This document shows, in pieces, positions 18,534 to 27,885 of a DNA stretch of 62,966 nt; within the stretch, counting starts at the first letter, position 1; each line of letters opens with the position of its first letter. The stretch spans positions 1-62,966 of IMG/VR virus record IMGVR_UViG_3300007511_000021. One strand, written 5' to 3'. The notes beneath the pieces are model-generated. The model searched no databases, was not told where the DNA came from, and saw only the letters and a program-made list of their open reading frames with translations. A program made the position numbers and the translations under genes. Origin of the DNA: a virus.

Positions 18534-21500
18534 ATGACAATTAAAATAGCACATATAGCAGACGTTCACTTTAGAAGTCTATCTCGACACCAGGAGTATC
18601 GCCAGGTATTCCAGGATTTCATTCTCCAGTGCCAGGAGCTTAAGCCTGACCTTATATATGTAGGCGGGGATATCTATCACACAAAGACACAAGGGATGTC
18701 CCCAGAGCTTATCGATGAGCTAACATACTGGATGAAGTCACTCGCTGACGTTGCCCCTTTGCATATGATCTTAGGTAATCATGATGGCAACATGATAAAC
18801 GATCAACGTCAGGATGCTATTACTCCGATTTTCAATGCGCTAAATCATGCGGATGCATATCTTTATAAACAGTCGGGGACATACCCGACTGGGATTCCAG
18901 GATATAACTGGTGTGTGTTTTCTTGCTTTGATGAAAAAGGTTGGAAGGACGTCAAACCCGTAGAGGGCGAAGTAAATCTTGCAACATTCCATGGCTGCGT
19001 TGTTGGCTCAAAAACAGATCAGAACTGGGAGCTTGACGGAGAAGTCAAAGTATCTTTCTTTGACGACTATGATTTCGCCCTTCTGGGTGATATTCACAAG
19101 TTCCAGATCTTAAATAAAAAGAAGACGATAATTTATCCAGGGTCGAGTGTACAGCAGAACCACGGGGAAGATCCAGACAAAGGGTTTGTGTTTTGGGATA
19201 TTAGAACTAAAGATGATTTCGACGTCTCATTTCACCGCTTAGTTAACCCACACCCGTTTGTAACAGTTGACTGGCAAGGGACAGTTCAAGACACGCTTCA
19301 TGAAGCTAAAAAGTTCAAGAACGGTTCACGATTCAGAATTAGAACAACCGAAAATATTCCGCAGCTTGAAATTAAGCAAATTCATAATGAGCTTAAAGTT
19401 TCTAGAAATGCAAAAGAAGTTGTTTGGAAGTTCGACCAGGGTGTTGCATCAAATGATATCATTGATAATGACACATTAATCAAAAAAGAAGATCTTAGAG
19501 ATCCCAAAGTTCAGATTAAGATTCTTGAGGACTATGCATCACCCGAAGCATTTGATGAAGAAGAGTGGGAAGAGATATCTAAGTTCGTTAATCGTTATAT
19601 TTCACTTGCAACACAAGATGAAGATATTGCACGAAATGTCAAGTGGTCTATCAATGATATTGAATTTGACAATATGTTTTCATATACAAAAGGGAATCGA
19701 ATTAATTTCGACAGCCTTAGCGGCATTACTGGAATCTTAGGGCGAAACAGAAGCGGTAAGTCATCTATCGTAGGCACTTTAGCATATGGCTTATTTAATA
19801 CAACTGACCGAGGATCTATCAAAAATCTTCATATTATCAATAGTCGAAAAGGTCACTGCAATACCAAGCTATATCTAACAGCAAATAATAAAAAATATGT
19901 TGTCGAACGTCAAAGCGTGAGAAGAGAAGATAAAAAAGGGCACGTATCTGCTATAACTTCTTTAAACTTTTATCAAGTTGATCCAATGGGCAATATTGTT
20001 CAAGACTTAAATGGCGAACAAAGAACACAAACTGAGAAGACAATTAGAAAAATGTTGGGAACCGCTGATGACTTCCTTGTTACATCGCTTGCAACACAAG
20101 GAAGCATGAATCAGTTTATTAGTCACGGAACATCACATCGAAAAACTATCCTTTCTAAGTTCCTCGATTTAGATATTTTTGAAAGAATGTCAGAGTTCGT
20201 TAAGAGAGATGCAGCATCAATCAAAGGAAAGATGAGCAATTATCCAGAACGAGATTGGAACGCAGCAATTGTTACACTTCGAAATAATCGCAGGAAATAT
20301 GATGCACAAATTTTAGAAATTGAGCATGATCTTGCAGAGCTTAGAGAAGCACAACAAAAAATCCAGATTCAATTAAGCAATTTCACTGAGGACGATCTAG
20401 TTGATCCGCAAGATGTAGAAGAGCAAAAAGATGAGCTAAGAAAAGCAAAAGAGAAGTTTGATATCTTGACAAAGAAATCTAATAAGTGCATAGATGAAAT
20501 TGAAAAGATTAGTGAACAAATCGAGACAATTGAGGCAGTAAAAGAGCAATTTCCAATCTCAGAAATTAGAGTTCAATATGAAAGCCTGCAAGATCTTGAA
20601 CGATCACTAACGTCACTTGAGCATCAAAAAGAAGTTGCCAGTCAACTTCTTAAAAGCCAGAGTAGATCTGTAAAAATTCTTGATGAAGTTCCGTGTGGTG
20701 TTAAATTTCCAAAATGCAAGTTTATTAAAGACTCACACAAAAACAAGAATCTAATTGAGATGCAAAAAGAGATTGTAAGCAATTTATCTTCTGAGGTTCG
20801 GGCAATCAGGCGCACTGTTAAAAAACTTTCGGATCAAAATCTAAAAGAAAAAATTGACAAATACGATACGCTTCTTAGGCGTCTTGCAGATTCCGAAGTA
20901 GACTTATCAAGAAAGCAATCTGAGTTTGATCTTTATTCACGAGATCTAGATACCTCGAAAGATCACATGATTCGATGTAAAAAAGTTTTAGCGGAAATGA
21001 AGCTTAGACTAAATACGACAAATTTAACAGTTGCTGCTAGAAAGATTAAAAATAAATTAGCTGAGATTGGTGCCCAGATTAAACAGAAGGACGCACAGAG
21101 GATTTCCGCAGCAGAAATGAAGGGAAATACAGATAGCCAAATAAAGAAGCACCAGAATGAAAGAGATTCCTTTGCAGAACTACGTAAATCCTGGAAGATT
21201 TATGACTTTTTAATGAAGGCGTGGTCTAAAAAAGGAATACCGACGCAAATAATTAGAATGCAACTACCAGTAATCAATATAGAGATTGAAAAGATTCTAA
21301 GTAATGTTGCAGATTTTACTGTCAAGCTTGAGGCTGATTCTGATTCGAATGCTTTAGAAATTTTTATTGACTACGGTGATAGTAAAAGAATTATTGAATT
21401 AGCGTCAGGAATGGAAAAGATGATATCATCGCTAGCTATGAGAGTAGCTCTACTTAATGTATCTTCACTTCCTAAAACAGATATGCTCATTATTGATGAA

Positions 21501-21677
21501 GGATTTGGTTCACTTGATGAGACTAATGTTGAGGCATGTAATCGTCTTTTAATATCATTAAAAAAGTGGTTTAGAAATATTTTGGTAATTACTCATGTAG
21601 ACTCTGTAAAAGACGTAGTAGATCAAACCATTGAAATCGGAAGCAAAGGAATAGACTCATATGTCAGATGCGAATAA
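18534..21677 (+). CDS. Fused SbcD-SbcC (Mre11-Rad50, T4 gp47-gp46) nuclease/ATPase
   Basis: 1047 residues in one uninterrupted frame. Residues 1-~340 are a calcineurin-like phosphoesterase: D10/H12 in IADVHF, GGD (44-46), GNHD (81-84), then TFHG and GDIHKF. Residues ~370-1047 are an SMC/Rad50 ATPase: Walker A GRNRSGKSS (~403-411), a Q-loop-like segment, two coiled-coil arms (~560-880) separated by a Cys pair C-x6-C (~721-728), and signature/Walker B LASGMEKM ... MLIIDEGFGSLD (~984-995). In T4 and bacteria these are two proteins. The product should process double-strand ends for recombination-dependent replication with UvsX. Both active sites look intact. Confidence 0.93.
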   Translation: MTIKIAHIADVHFRSLSRHQEYRQVFQDFILQCQELKPDLIYVGGDIYHTKTQGMSPELIDELTYWMKSLADVAPLHMILGNHDGNMINDQRQDAITPIFNALNHADAYLYKQSGTYPTGIPGYNWCVFSCFDEKGWKDVKPVEGEVNLATFHGCVVGSKTDQNWELDGEVKVSFFDDYDFALLGDIHKFQILNKKKTIIYPGSSVQQNHGEDPDKGFVFWDIRTKDDFDVSFHRLVNPHPFVTVDWQGTVQDTLHEAKKFKNGSRFRIRTTENIPQLEIKQIHNELKVSRNAKEVVWKFDQGVASNDIIDNDTLIKKEDLRDPKVQIKILEDYASPEAFDEEEWEEISKFVNRYISLATQDEDIARNVKWSINDIEFDNMFSYTKGNRINFDSLSGITGILGRNRSGKSSIVGTLAYGLFNTTDRGSIKNLHIINSRKGHCNTKLYLTANNKKYVVERQSVRREDKKGHVSAITSLNFYQVDPMGNIVQDLNGEQRTQTEKTIRKMLGTADDFLVTSLATQGSMNQFISHGTSHRKTILSKFLDLDIFERMSEFVKRDAASIKGKMSNYPERDWNAAIVTLRNNRRKYDAQILEIEHDLAELREAQQKIQIQLSNFTEDDLVDPQDVEEQKDELRKAKEKFDILTKKSNKCIDEIEKISEQIETIEAVKEQFPISEIRVQYESLQDLERSLTSLEHQKEVASQLLKSQSRSVKILDEVPCGVKFPKCKFIKDSHKNKNLIEMQKEIVSNLSSEVRAIRRTVKKLSDQNLKEKIDKYDTLLRRLADSEVDLSRKQSEFDLYSRDLDTSKDHMIRCKKVLAEMKLRLNTTNLTVAARKIKNKLAEIGAQIKQKDAQRISAAEMKGNTDSQIKKHQNERDSFAELRKSWKIYDFLMKAWSKKGIPTQIIRMQLPVINIEIEKILSNVADFTVKLEADSDSNALEIFIDYGDSKRIIELASGMEKMISSLAMRVALLNVSSLPKTDMLIIDEGFGSLDETNVEACNRLLISLKKWFRNILVITHVDSVKDVVDQTIEIGSKGIDSYVRCE

Positions 21678-21948
21678 AGAAGTCATTTATCACAAAGACG
21701 GTTTTGTTATCATTAAAGATAGTGATCTAGATATTCAACCAATTGACTGTCCTGTTTGTGGGTATTTTATGACAACATCATCTGACACACAATACTGGAA
21801 TGAATATGAGTGCTGTCAAGAATGTGGGATTACTTGGGCCGAGGGCCCAAATAAGAAAAAATGGAAAGATGGTTGGCGCCCAGATAAGAATATAATAAAA
21901 AAAGAAATAAAAAAGCGAAGTAAAATTGTCCCTAGATTAAAATTATAA
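21661..21948 (+). CDS. Small zinc-ribbon protein
   Basis: 95 residues, overlapping the preceding gene by 17 nt, with AAGGA inside that gene as ribosome site. Two Cys pairs, CPVC and CCQECG, ~28 residues apart, give a plausible four-Cys zinc ribbon, flanked by acidic N-terminal and very basic C-terminal parts. No family recognised. Coupling to the gp46/47 fusion suggests a DNA-processing accessory role, but that is only context. Confidence 0.65.
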   Translation: MSDANKEVIYHKDGFVIIKDSDLDIQPIDCPVCGYFMTTSSDTQYWNEYECCQECGITWAEGPNKKKWKDGWRPDKNIIKKEIKKRSKIVPRLKL

Positions 21949-21987
21949 GTTTGCGCTATAATTAATAACACCAACAGAGGTAAAAAT

Positions 21988-22419
21988 ATGCTATCAGTAG
22001 AACAAGTAAATGCAATTGGGCAGCTAATTGACACATCATTCGGATACTCATCAACAGGGGAGACAGGATATCAAGTTCCTGCCGGCCGATCAATCAAATC
22101 AAATCTTTCAGGTGAGTCAGGTGAAGATCAGCTCATTGTTAAGTTTGTAACTATTATAAACATTGCTGAGCATGAAAGTCGTTTATCTCTTGCAGGGCAT
22201 AAGGTTTCTGATGAAGCTGAAAGAGAAGCAATTTCTTTAGTTAGAGACTATATTTCAAATCTTAAAAAAGAATTCAAGTCTGCGACAAAAGAAACGCTTA
22301 AGCTCAAGGAAGACAAAGAAAAGACGACAGATAGTATCGAGCTAATTAACTACAATCCCAACAGTCCACATCGCACTGTTTATTATAGACGGAATACAGT
22401 TTATAACGTGAGTGTCTAA
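21988..22419 (+). CDS. Hypothetical protein upstream of terminase
   Basis: 143 residues, AGAGG before the ATG, and a TATAAT hexamer at 21957-21962 just upstream. Its stop overlaps the terminase start by 1 nt (TAATG). The middle is helical and charged (residues ~60-115), the end is Tyr/Asn/Arg-rich. In T4 the small terminase gp16 precedes gp17, so position alone makes this a small-terminase candidate, but I recognise no gp16 sequence features. Confidence 0.55.
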   Translation: MLSVEQVNAIGQLIDTSFGYSSTGETGYQVPAGRSIKSNLSGESGEDQLIVKFVTIINIAEHESRLSLAGHKVSDEAEREAISLVRDYISNLKKEFKSATKETLKLKEDKEKTTDSIELINYNPNSPHRTVYYRRNTVYNVSV

Positions 22420-24026
22420 TGTCGAGACAGGCACTTAGCAAGCAAAAACAAGTAAAAGAGATCATTCGTTGCGGAAAAGATCCGCGATACTTTATGAACA
22501 AGTATGTAAAGATCCAGCATGCAACTCGCGGCCTAGTTTCGTTTGATACATATGAATTTCAAGATGACTGTTTAATTGATTTTAAAGACAATCGATTTAA
22601 TATTGTTTTAAAGTCTCGACAGCTTGGGCTCTCAACTTTAGTTGCTGCATACGCGCTTTGGATGGCTATCTTTCAGCGTGATAAGAACATATTGATTATT
22701 GCAACAAAACTCGCCGTTGCACAAAACTTTATTAAAAAAGTAAAAGTAATGCTTCGTGCTTTACCAGCTTGGCTCGTACTTCCCCAAGTAACGGGTGACA
22801 ACAAACAAACAATCGAATTTAGTCACGGCTCAGTTGTCAAGGCAGTGCCAACATCAGATGATGCAGGACGCTCAGAGGCGCTTTCCCTTCTAATCATTGA
22901 TGAGGCTGCATTTGTTAAAAACTTTGATACTTTGTGGATGGGTTTATATCCTACACTATCAACAGGCGGAGACGCAATTATTTTATCTACTCCAAATGGA
23001 GTTGGTGGTCAATACCACAAGCTTTATACAGAGGCAATCCAGGGTGAAAACAAGTTTAACCCTATTAATCTTCCCTGGCATGTACACCCAGAAAGAGACG
23101 AAGAATGGTTTGATGTTGAGACTAAAAACATGTCTAAGCGTCAAATTGCGCAGGAGTTGCTTTGTGACTTTGTAGCATCAGGTGAGACATTCTTGCAAAT
23201 GGACCACCTTGAGTGGATGAGAGAGTCGATACGCCCACCAAGAGACAGAAAGTTTCATGATAGAAATTGCTGGATTTGGGAGTTCCCGCTTTCAGCACAC
23301 AAATACGTCATGTCTGCAGACGTTGCAAGAGGTGATGCAAAAGATTATTCAACATTCCACGTGATAGACGTAACAACGTCAGAGATCGTAGCTGAATATA
23401 AAGGAAAAGTGCCCCCAGATAGATTTGGAGAAATGCTTGATGAGGTGGGACGTATGTATAACAATGCTTTACTTGCCCCTGAGAATAACACGTTTGGCTA
23501 TACAACGGTAATGAAGCTTAAAGACCTTGATTATCCTAACATGTTTTATCAAAAGTCCGCAGGAGGCTATCTGGGTGGCTACACGCCATCTTCTGTGAAT
23601 GAAATACCCGGATTTTCAACACAAGGACATTCAAGAATTCAAATTATCTCAAAGCTAGAAGAGATAATAAGAAATAAGATGCTCAAGAGTTATTCCCAGC
23701 GTCTTTATGAAGAAATGAAAACATTCGTATGGAAAGGTCAAAAAGCCCAGGCGATGAAAGGTCAGCATGATGACTTAGTTATGAGTCTTGCAATTGGCGG
23801 TTGGTTATTTGATATTTATGGTGGAGGAACATCTTCAAATGCAGATCTTAACAAGGCAATGCTAGCAGCAATGTCAAGAGATACAACGTCTGCAGACCCT
23901 ATTATTAATCAAGAAACGCCCTCGCCGTTTCCAAATAATCCCTGGAAGCCTGTAAAGCAAGAGGAGTATAGAGGTAGAGGAATGAAGAAAAATCCTGCAA
24001 GAGATTATGATTGGTTGCTTAAATAG
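22419..24026 (+). CDS. terL: Terminase large subunit (gp17-like)
   Basis: 535 residues. ATPase: deviant Walker A SRQLGLST (66-73), Walker B LLIIDEA (~157-163) and coupling motif LSTPNG. C-terminal RNase H-fold nuclease: D301 in SADVARGD and the late acidic pair in GQHDDLVMS (~451-452). Slightly shorter than T4 gp17 (610). It packages DNA through the portal encoded next. No intein or interruption is present, unlike several phage terminases that host inteins. Confidence 0.95.
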   Translation: MSRQALSKQKQVKEIIRCGKDPRYFMNKYVKIQHATRGLVSFDTYEFQDDCLIDFKDNRFNIVLKSRQLGLSTLVAAYALWMAIFQRDKNILIIATKLAVAQNFIKKVKVMLRALPAWLVLPQVTGDNKQTIEFSHGSVVKAVPTSDDAGRSEALSLLIIDEAAFVKNFDTLWMGLYPTLSTGGDAIILSTPNGVGGQYHKLYTEAIQGENKFNPINLPWHVHPERDEEWFDVETKNMSKRQIAQELLCDFVASGETFLQMDHLEWMRESIRPPRDRKFHDRNCWIWEFPLSAHKYVMSADVARGDAKDYSTFHVIDVTTSEIVAEYKGKVPPDRFGEMLDEVGRMYNNALLAPENNTFGYTTVMKLKDLDYPNMFYQKSAGGYLGGYTPSSVNEIPGFSTQGHSRIQIISKLEEIIRNKMLKSYSQRLYEEMKTFVWKGQKAQAMKGQHDDLVMSLAIGGWLFDIYGGGTSSNADLNKAMLAAMSRDTTSADPIINQETPSPFPNNPWKPVKQEEYRGRGMKKNPARDYDWLLK

Positions 24027-24048
24027 CTTTACAAAATCACCAAAAGGT

Positions 24049-24056
24049 TATATTTA
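24049..24056 (+). promoter_or_regulatory. Putative late promoter box TATATTTA
   Basis: TATATTTA in the 75-nt gap between terminase and portal, 45 nt before the portal ATG. A short inverted repeat (GTAGT-gctc-ACTAC, 24063-24076) lies in the would-be leader. Confidence 0.6.
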
Positions 24057-24101
24057 TACTTCGTAGTGCTCACTACCACTAATGTAGGAGCGGTTTAATC
24101 A

Positions 24102-25988
24102 ATGGCCGACAACGATAATTTTTTCAACAGACTAACGAGACTTTTTAGATCAGGGCCCCTGATCAAAAGAAAAGTTCGTGCAACTCGAGCCCCGAATATG
24201 GGCTCGTTACTGCAGCAGTTTCAAAAATCGCAGAGTCACGTATATTCAAATGCTATTAGTGCATACGGAATGTACGATAGAATGTCTCGATATGCAGATT
24301 TCCAAGAAATGGAAGCAACACCTGAACTTTCGAGTGCACTAGATATCTACGCCGATGAATCCTGCTCACAAGATGAGACAGGTCGATCTCTTCATATTTA
24401 TTCTGAGAATGATAAGATTAGAAAAACATTAGAAGAGTTATTTTATGATAATCTTAATGTTGACTTCAATTTAAATCCCTGGGTTAGAAATCTTTGTAAG
24501 TATGGAGATTTCTTTTTATTCCTTGATATCTCTCCAGAAGACGGCGTAATGAACGGGATTCCTGTTCCTGTCAATGAAATTGAAAGAGAAGAAGGATTTG
24601 ATCCAGAAGATCCAATGGCAGTGCGCTTTCGGTGGATTACACAAGGAAACAGAGTTCTAGAAAACTGGCAGATCGCACATTTTAGGCTTCTGGGAAACGA
24701 CGCATTTCTTCCATACGGTTCATCAGTTATTGAACCAGCTCGACGAATTTGGCGCCAACTTATTCTCATTGAAGATGCAATGCTTGTATACAGAGTGATC
24801 CGATCACCTGAACGAAGAGTATTCAAAATTGACGTAGGGAACGTTCCGCCCGAAGATGTAGAAACATATATGCAACAAGCAAAGTCTGCTCTTCGAAGCA
24901 ATCAAGTTATTGATAAGAAAACCGGACGCGTCGATTTGAGATATAACCCGCTCAGTGTTGATGAAGATTATTTTCTTCCAGTTCGTGGCCAGGGTGATGG
25001 AACAGCAATTGATACTTTAGCAGGAGGAACAAATACGACTGCTATTGAAGACGTTGAATATATTCAAAAGAAATTATTTGCTGCTCTCAAGGTTCCAAAA
25101 GCATACCTGGGTTATGATGAGGCACTATCTAGCAAGGCAACTCTTGCACAAGAGGATATTAGATTCTCAAGAACTATTAACAAAATTCAAAGAGTTCTTA
25201 TATCTGAGCTTAATAAAATTGCTGCAATTCACTTATACTCTTGCGGATTTGATGGTGATGATTTAATCGATTTTTCACTTAAGCTTTCTAATCCGTCAAC
25301 AATTGCACAGCAACAAAAACTTGAACTTTTTAGAACTAAATTTGAGATTGCTGGACAATCACCCGAAGGAATGCTTTCAAGAGATTATCTTCGTAAAAAA
25401 GTCTTAGGGATGACAAATGAAGAAATTGAACTAGTTGAAAAGCAAAGAGAAGAAGATAAACTTCGCGATCTTGAAGTTGAGGCAATCACTTTAGGCGGAG
25501 AAGAAGGTCACGGGGTACCTGGCTTTGAAGAACCTGCGGGCGAAGAATCCCCAGCGACTGGAGAAGAGGAGCTTGAGGCAGGAGAAATTAAAAAAGATGA
25601 TAATCTGCTTCTCGGGACAGATAATCCCGAACCAGAAAAAGAGAAAAATCAATCTGACTCTTCAATTAAGCCAAGCTCAACTGTGAAAAATGCTGCTGGA
25701 AAAAGAAAGCCAGGAAGCCTACCTAGAAAATCTGGACCGTTTGATCAAAGATCATTTCACTTAGGAACTAGAACAACGACTCCAAGAAAAGAAAGATATA
25801 CTAATAATGCTGTTGATGATAGAGAGGTTGTTCTTGGGACAGCTTTGAGATTTGAAAATCAAACACAGGTCCAGAATCAAATGAATTCACAGCTTAAACA
25901 AACAATAAAAAGTCTTGAGAAAAGCATAGGTAATATAGACAAGTCTTCTGCTTTACTCGTTGAGGGAGATATTAATGGCAAGACATAA
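24102..25988 (+). CDS. gp20: Portal vertex protein (gp20-like)
   Basis: 628 residues, longer than T4 gp20 (524). The body matches gp20: YADFQEMEATPELSSALDIY near residue 65, WQIAHFRLLG, PYGSSVIEPARRIW, and the KAYLGYDEALSSKATLAQED segment. The C-terminal ~110 residues are an acidic, low-complexity extension (Glu/Gly/Pro) followed by a Lys/Arg-rich stretch and a helix. It forms the dodecameric ring at the DNA entry vertex and nucleates the prohead. The following gene starts inside its last codons. Confidence 0.93.
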   Translation: MADNDNFFNRLTRLFRSGPLIKRKVRATRAPNMGSLLQQFQKSQSHVYSNAISAYGMYDRMSRYADFQEMEATPELSSALDIYADESCSQDETGRSLHIYSENDKIRKTLEELFYDNLNVDFNLNPWVRNLCKYGDFFLFLDISPEDGVMNGIPVPVNEIEREEGFDPEDPMAVRFRWITQGNRVLENWQIAHFRLLGNDAFLPYGSSVIEPARRIWRQLILIEDAMLVYRVIRSPERRVFKIDVGNVPPEDVETYMQQAKSALRSNQVIDKKTGRVDLRYNPLSVDEDYFLPVRGQGDGTAIDTLAGGTNTTAIEDVEYIQKKLFAALKVPKAYLGYDEALSSKATLAQEDIRFSRTINKIQRVLISELNKIAAIHLYSCGFDGDDLIDFSLKLSNPSTIAQQQKLELFRTKFEIAGQSPEGMLSRDYLRKKVLGMTNEEIELVEKQREEDKLRDLEVEAITLGGEEGHGVPGFEEPAGEESPATGEEELEAGEIKKDDNLLLGTDNPEPEKEKNQSDSSIKPSSTVKNAAGKRKPGSLPRKSGPFDQRSFHLGTRTTTPRKERYTNNAVDDREVVLGTALRFENQTQVQNQMNSQLKQTIKSLEKSIGNIDKSSALLVEGDINGKT

Positions 25989-26808
25989 TAAAAAAAGAAA
26001 CTCTGGACTCTTATACGAGTTTTTAATAAGAAAAATATCTCGTTCCTTGGTTGAGGGTGATAATACAAATGCAAATATTTCTAAATCTATTATTAAAAAG
26101 TATTTTGCTGCTGGGACAGAGCTTCACAAGGAGTATAGACTAATTAATGCTATGGTAAATGTTCCTGTAGGATCTGAAGTAGTTGCATCTGCTGTTTTGC
26201 AAGAAGCAAGAAATGCTGCCTTAAGATTTGATTCAAAGGCACTAAAGATTGAAAAAGACAATCTAATAAAAGAAATAAATCATACATTTGGCCAGCAAGC
26301 TGTATACACAGAGTCAGTTCCTCAATATAAATCTTACGCTACTGCATCAATGCTTATCAAATACTGGCGTCAAGAAAAAGATTTAGACGTCAACACTGTC
26401 GTAAAGTATGAAAAACTAATTTTCGAATCTCTATCTCGAGAAAAAGAAGAAATAAAATCAGAAGAAGTTAATCCAGATATTGATAGCTTAGTAGTGAAAG
26501 TTGCTACTGATAAGCTAAAAAGAAAATATGAGTCTAATCTTAATAGTCTTCAATCTGAAATTATTAATCTATACGCAATTGAAGAAAATAAAGAAGTTCT
26601 TTGTCAAAAAATTAATTTAATTTGTGAGTCAACAGCAAAATCTTTGGAAGAGTATGCCGATACACAAAATGACTACTTTATCAAAAGAGCAAAAGGTGTA
26701 ATAGAAAACATTAAAGATCTTAATGTTGATGACTTAACTGACAGTGTTGTCTCAAAGGCGCTTGAAGTTGTTGAACTTAATGAAAATTTAAAAGGAGTTA
26801 AAGAATGA
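25975..26808 (+). CDS. Hypothetical head-region protein between portal and protease
   Basis: I place the start at ATG 25975 (MARHNKKRNSG), because GAGGGAG lies 6 nt upstream; a TTG five codons earlier is possible but lacks a ribosome site. 277 residues, almost entirely helical and charged, starting with a basic, Asn-rich segment and LLYEFLIRK. It overlaps the portal gene by 14 nt and the protease gene by 4 nt (ATGA), so the trio is translated together. In T4 this slot holds small core proteins gp67 and gp68; a prohead-core role is plausible but unproven. Confidence 0.6.
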   Translation: MARHNKKRNSGLLYEFLIRKISRSLVEGDNTNANISKSIIKKYFAAGTELHKEYRLINAMVNVPVGSEVVASAVLQEARNAALRFDSKALKIEKDNLIKEINHTFGQQAVYTESVPQYKSYATASMLIKYWRQEKDLDVNTVVKYEKLIFESLSREKEEIKSEEVNPDIDSLVVKVATDKLKRKYESNLNSLQSEIINLYAIEENKEVLCQKINLICESTAKSLEEYADTQNDYFIKRAKGVIENIKDLNVDDLTDSVVSKALEVVELNENLKGVKE

Positions 26809-27419
26809 AACTCTTAGCTGAATATATACCTTTTGAGTATAATTCTCAATTAGTTAAAGAACAAGATGAAAGAAGCGATGGAAAATTTCTTATGAAAGGA
26901 ATACTCCAAAAAGCTGACACATTAAATCAAAACGGAAGAGTTTATCCGCTAGCAGTTTTGGCACGAGAAGTTAGAAACTATCAAAGATTTATTGAAGAAG
27001 GTCGTGCCCTCGGAGAACTTGATCATCCTGATACCTCTGTTGTCGAACTCAAAAATGTTTCTCATATCATTAGAGAGGCGCATATGGAGGGCGATGTATG
27101 CCTTGGGACGCTTGAAGTATTAGATACACCCGCAGGAAAAATACTCAAAAGCCTAGTTGAATCTGGTGTCAAAATCGGTATTTCATCTCGAGGAGTGGGA
27201 TCAACAAAAACACAGGGAGGACATCAAGTAGTGCAAGATGACTTCCAGCTTATTTGTTGGGATATCGTTTCTGAGCCATCAACGCCAGGAGCCTTTGTTA
27301 TGAAAGAAGCAAGAGAACTTTCTCAAGATGAAATTTTGAGTGTTCAATCATATTTTGGAAAAAACGATAAAATCAATAGATCGATGAACAAGATCTTAGA
27401 GTGGAATGGAGATAAATAA
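26805..27419 (+). CDS. gp21: Prohead core protease (gp21-like)
   Basis: 204 residues, close to T4 gp21 (212). Catalytic candidates are H74 in GELDHP and S127/S128 in GISSRG, with the flanking NGRVYP and LDTPAGKIL segments typical of the herpes-type assembly protease fold. It should cut scaffold and capsid precursors at (L/I)-x-E sites. Its own N-terminus carries MKLLAEY, a candidate self-cleavage site. Lies directly between head genes. Confidence 0.93.
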   Translation: MKLLAEYIPFEYNSQLVKEQDERSDGKFLMKGILQKADTLNQNGRVYPLAVLAREVRNYQRFIEEGRALGELDHPDTSVVELKNVSHIIREAHMEGDVCLGTLEVLDTPAGKILKSLVESGVKIGISSRGVGSTKTQGGHQVVQDDFQLICWDIVSEPSTPGAFVMKEARELSQDEILSVQSYFGKNDKINRSMNKILEWNGDK

Positions 27420-27871
27420 TGCCTCTTAATTATCCGCAAGCAGGCCCATCAGATGTTGCATCATATCAATTATCTGCTGTACCATTTGTAACAACGTCAG
27501 CAGGAAGTGAAGTAGGAACTACTGCTATTAGAGTTAAGTTTCCTAGCGCAACACGATTTTTTATTGTCAAAGAAACAGCAGGAAATGATCTTAGAATTGG
27601 ATTTACAGATAACGGAGTAAGTGCCAAAGGTGGCGTTACGGGTTCTAATCAAGTAAATGGTGAAGATGTTAATCCTGCCGAAAGAAAAAACTATTTTATC
27701 CTATCTAGCGGATCTACAACGCCAAGATTAGAAATACGATGCAAAGAACTTTACTTCAGAAGAGATGGCGCCGTCAATAGTGGATTTTCAATTTTTGCCG
27801 GGCTTTCACCAATAAATCATAGACAATTTCCAGTTTTGACAGGTTCGTCAGAGTATGATGGTGTAGGTTAG
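27419..27871 (+). CDS. Small beta-rich head-region protein
   Basis: 150 residues, start coupled to the protease stop by TAATG. Sequence is beta-strand-rich with Gly/Ser/Thr turns and aromatic strands (TRFFIVKE, NYFILSSG, ELYFRRDG). No family recognised. The compact beta character and head-operon location suit a capsid decoration or head-completion protein; this is inference. Confidence 0.5.
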   Translation: MPLNYPQAGPSDVASYQLSAVPFVTTSAGSEVGTTAIRVKFPSATRFFIVKETAGNDLRIGFTDNGVSAKGGVTGSNQVNGEDVNPAERKNYFILSSGSTTPRLEIRCKELYFRRDGAVNSGFSIFAGLSPINHRQFPVLTGSSEYDGVG

Positions 27872-27885
27872 GAAATAAAACTATA

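Noticed and set aside
24063-24076. Hairpin between terminase and portal as a terminator
   Set aside because: Stem of only five pairs and no T run; at most a leader structure.
25960-25974. TTG start five codons upstream for the head-region gene
   Set aside because: GAGGGAG fits ATG 25975; a TTG at 25960 would overlap the ribosome site.
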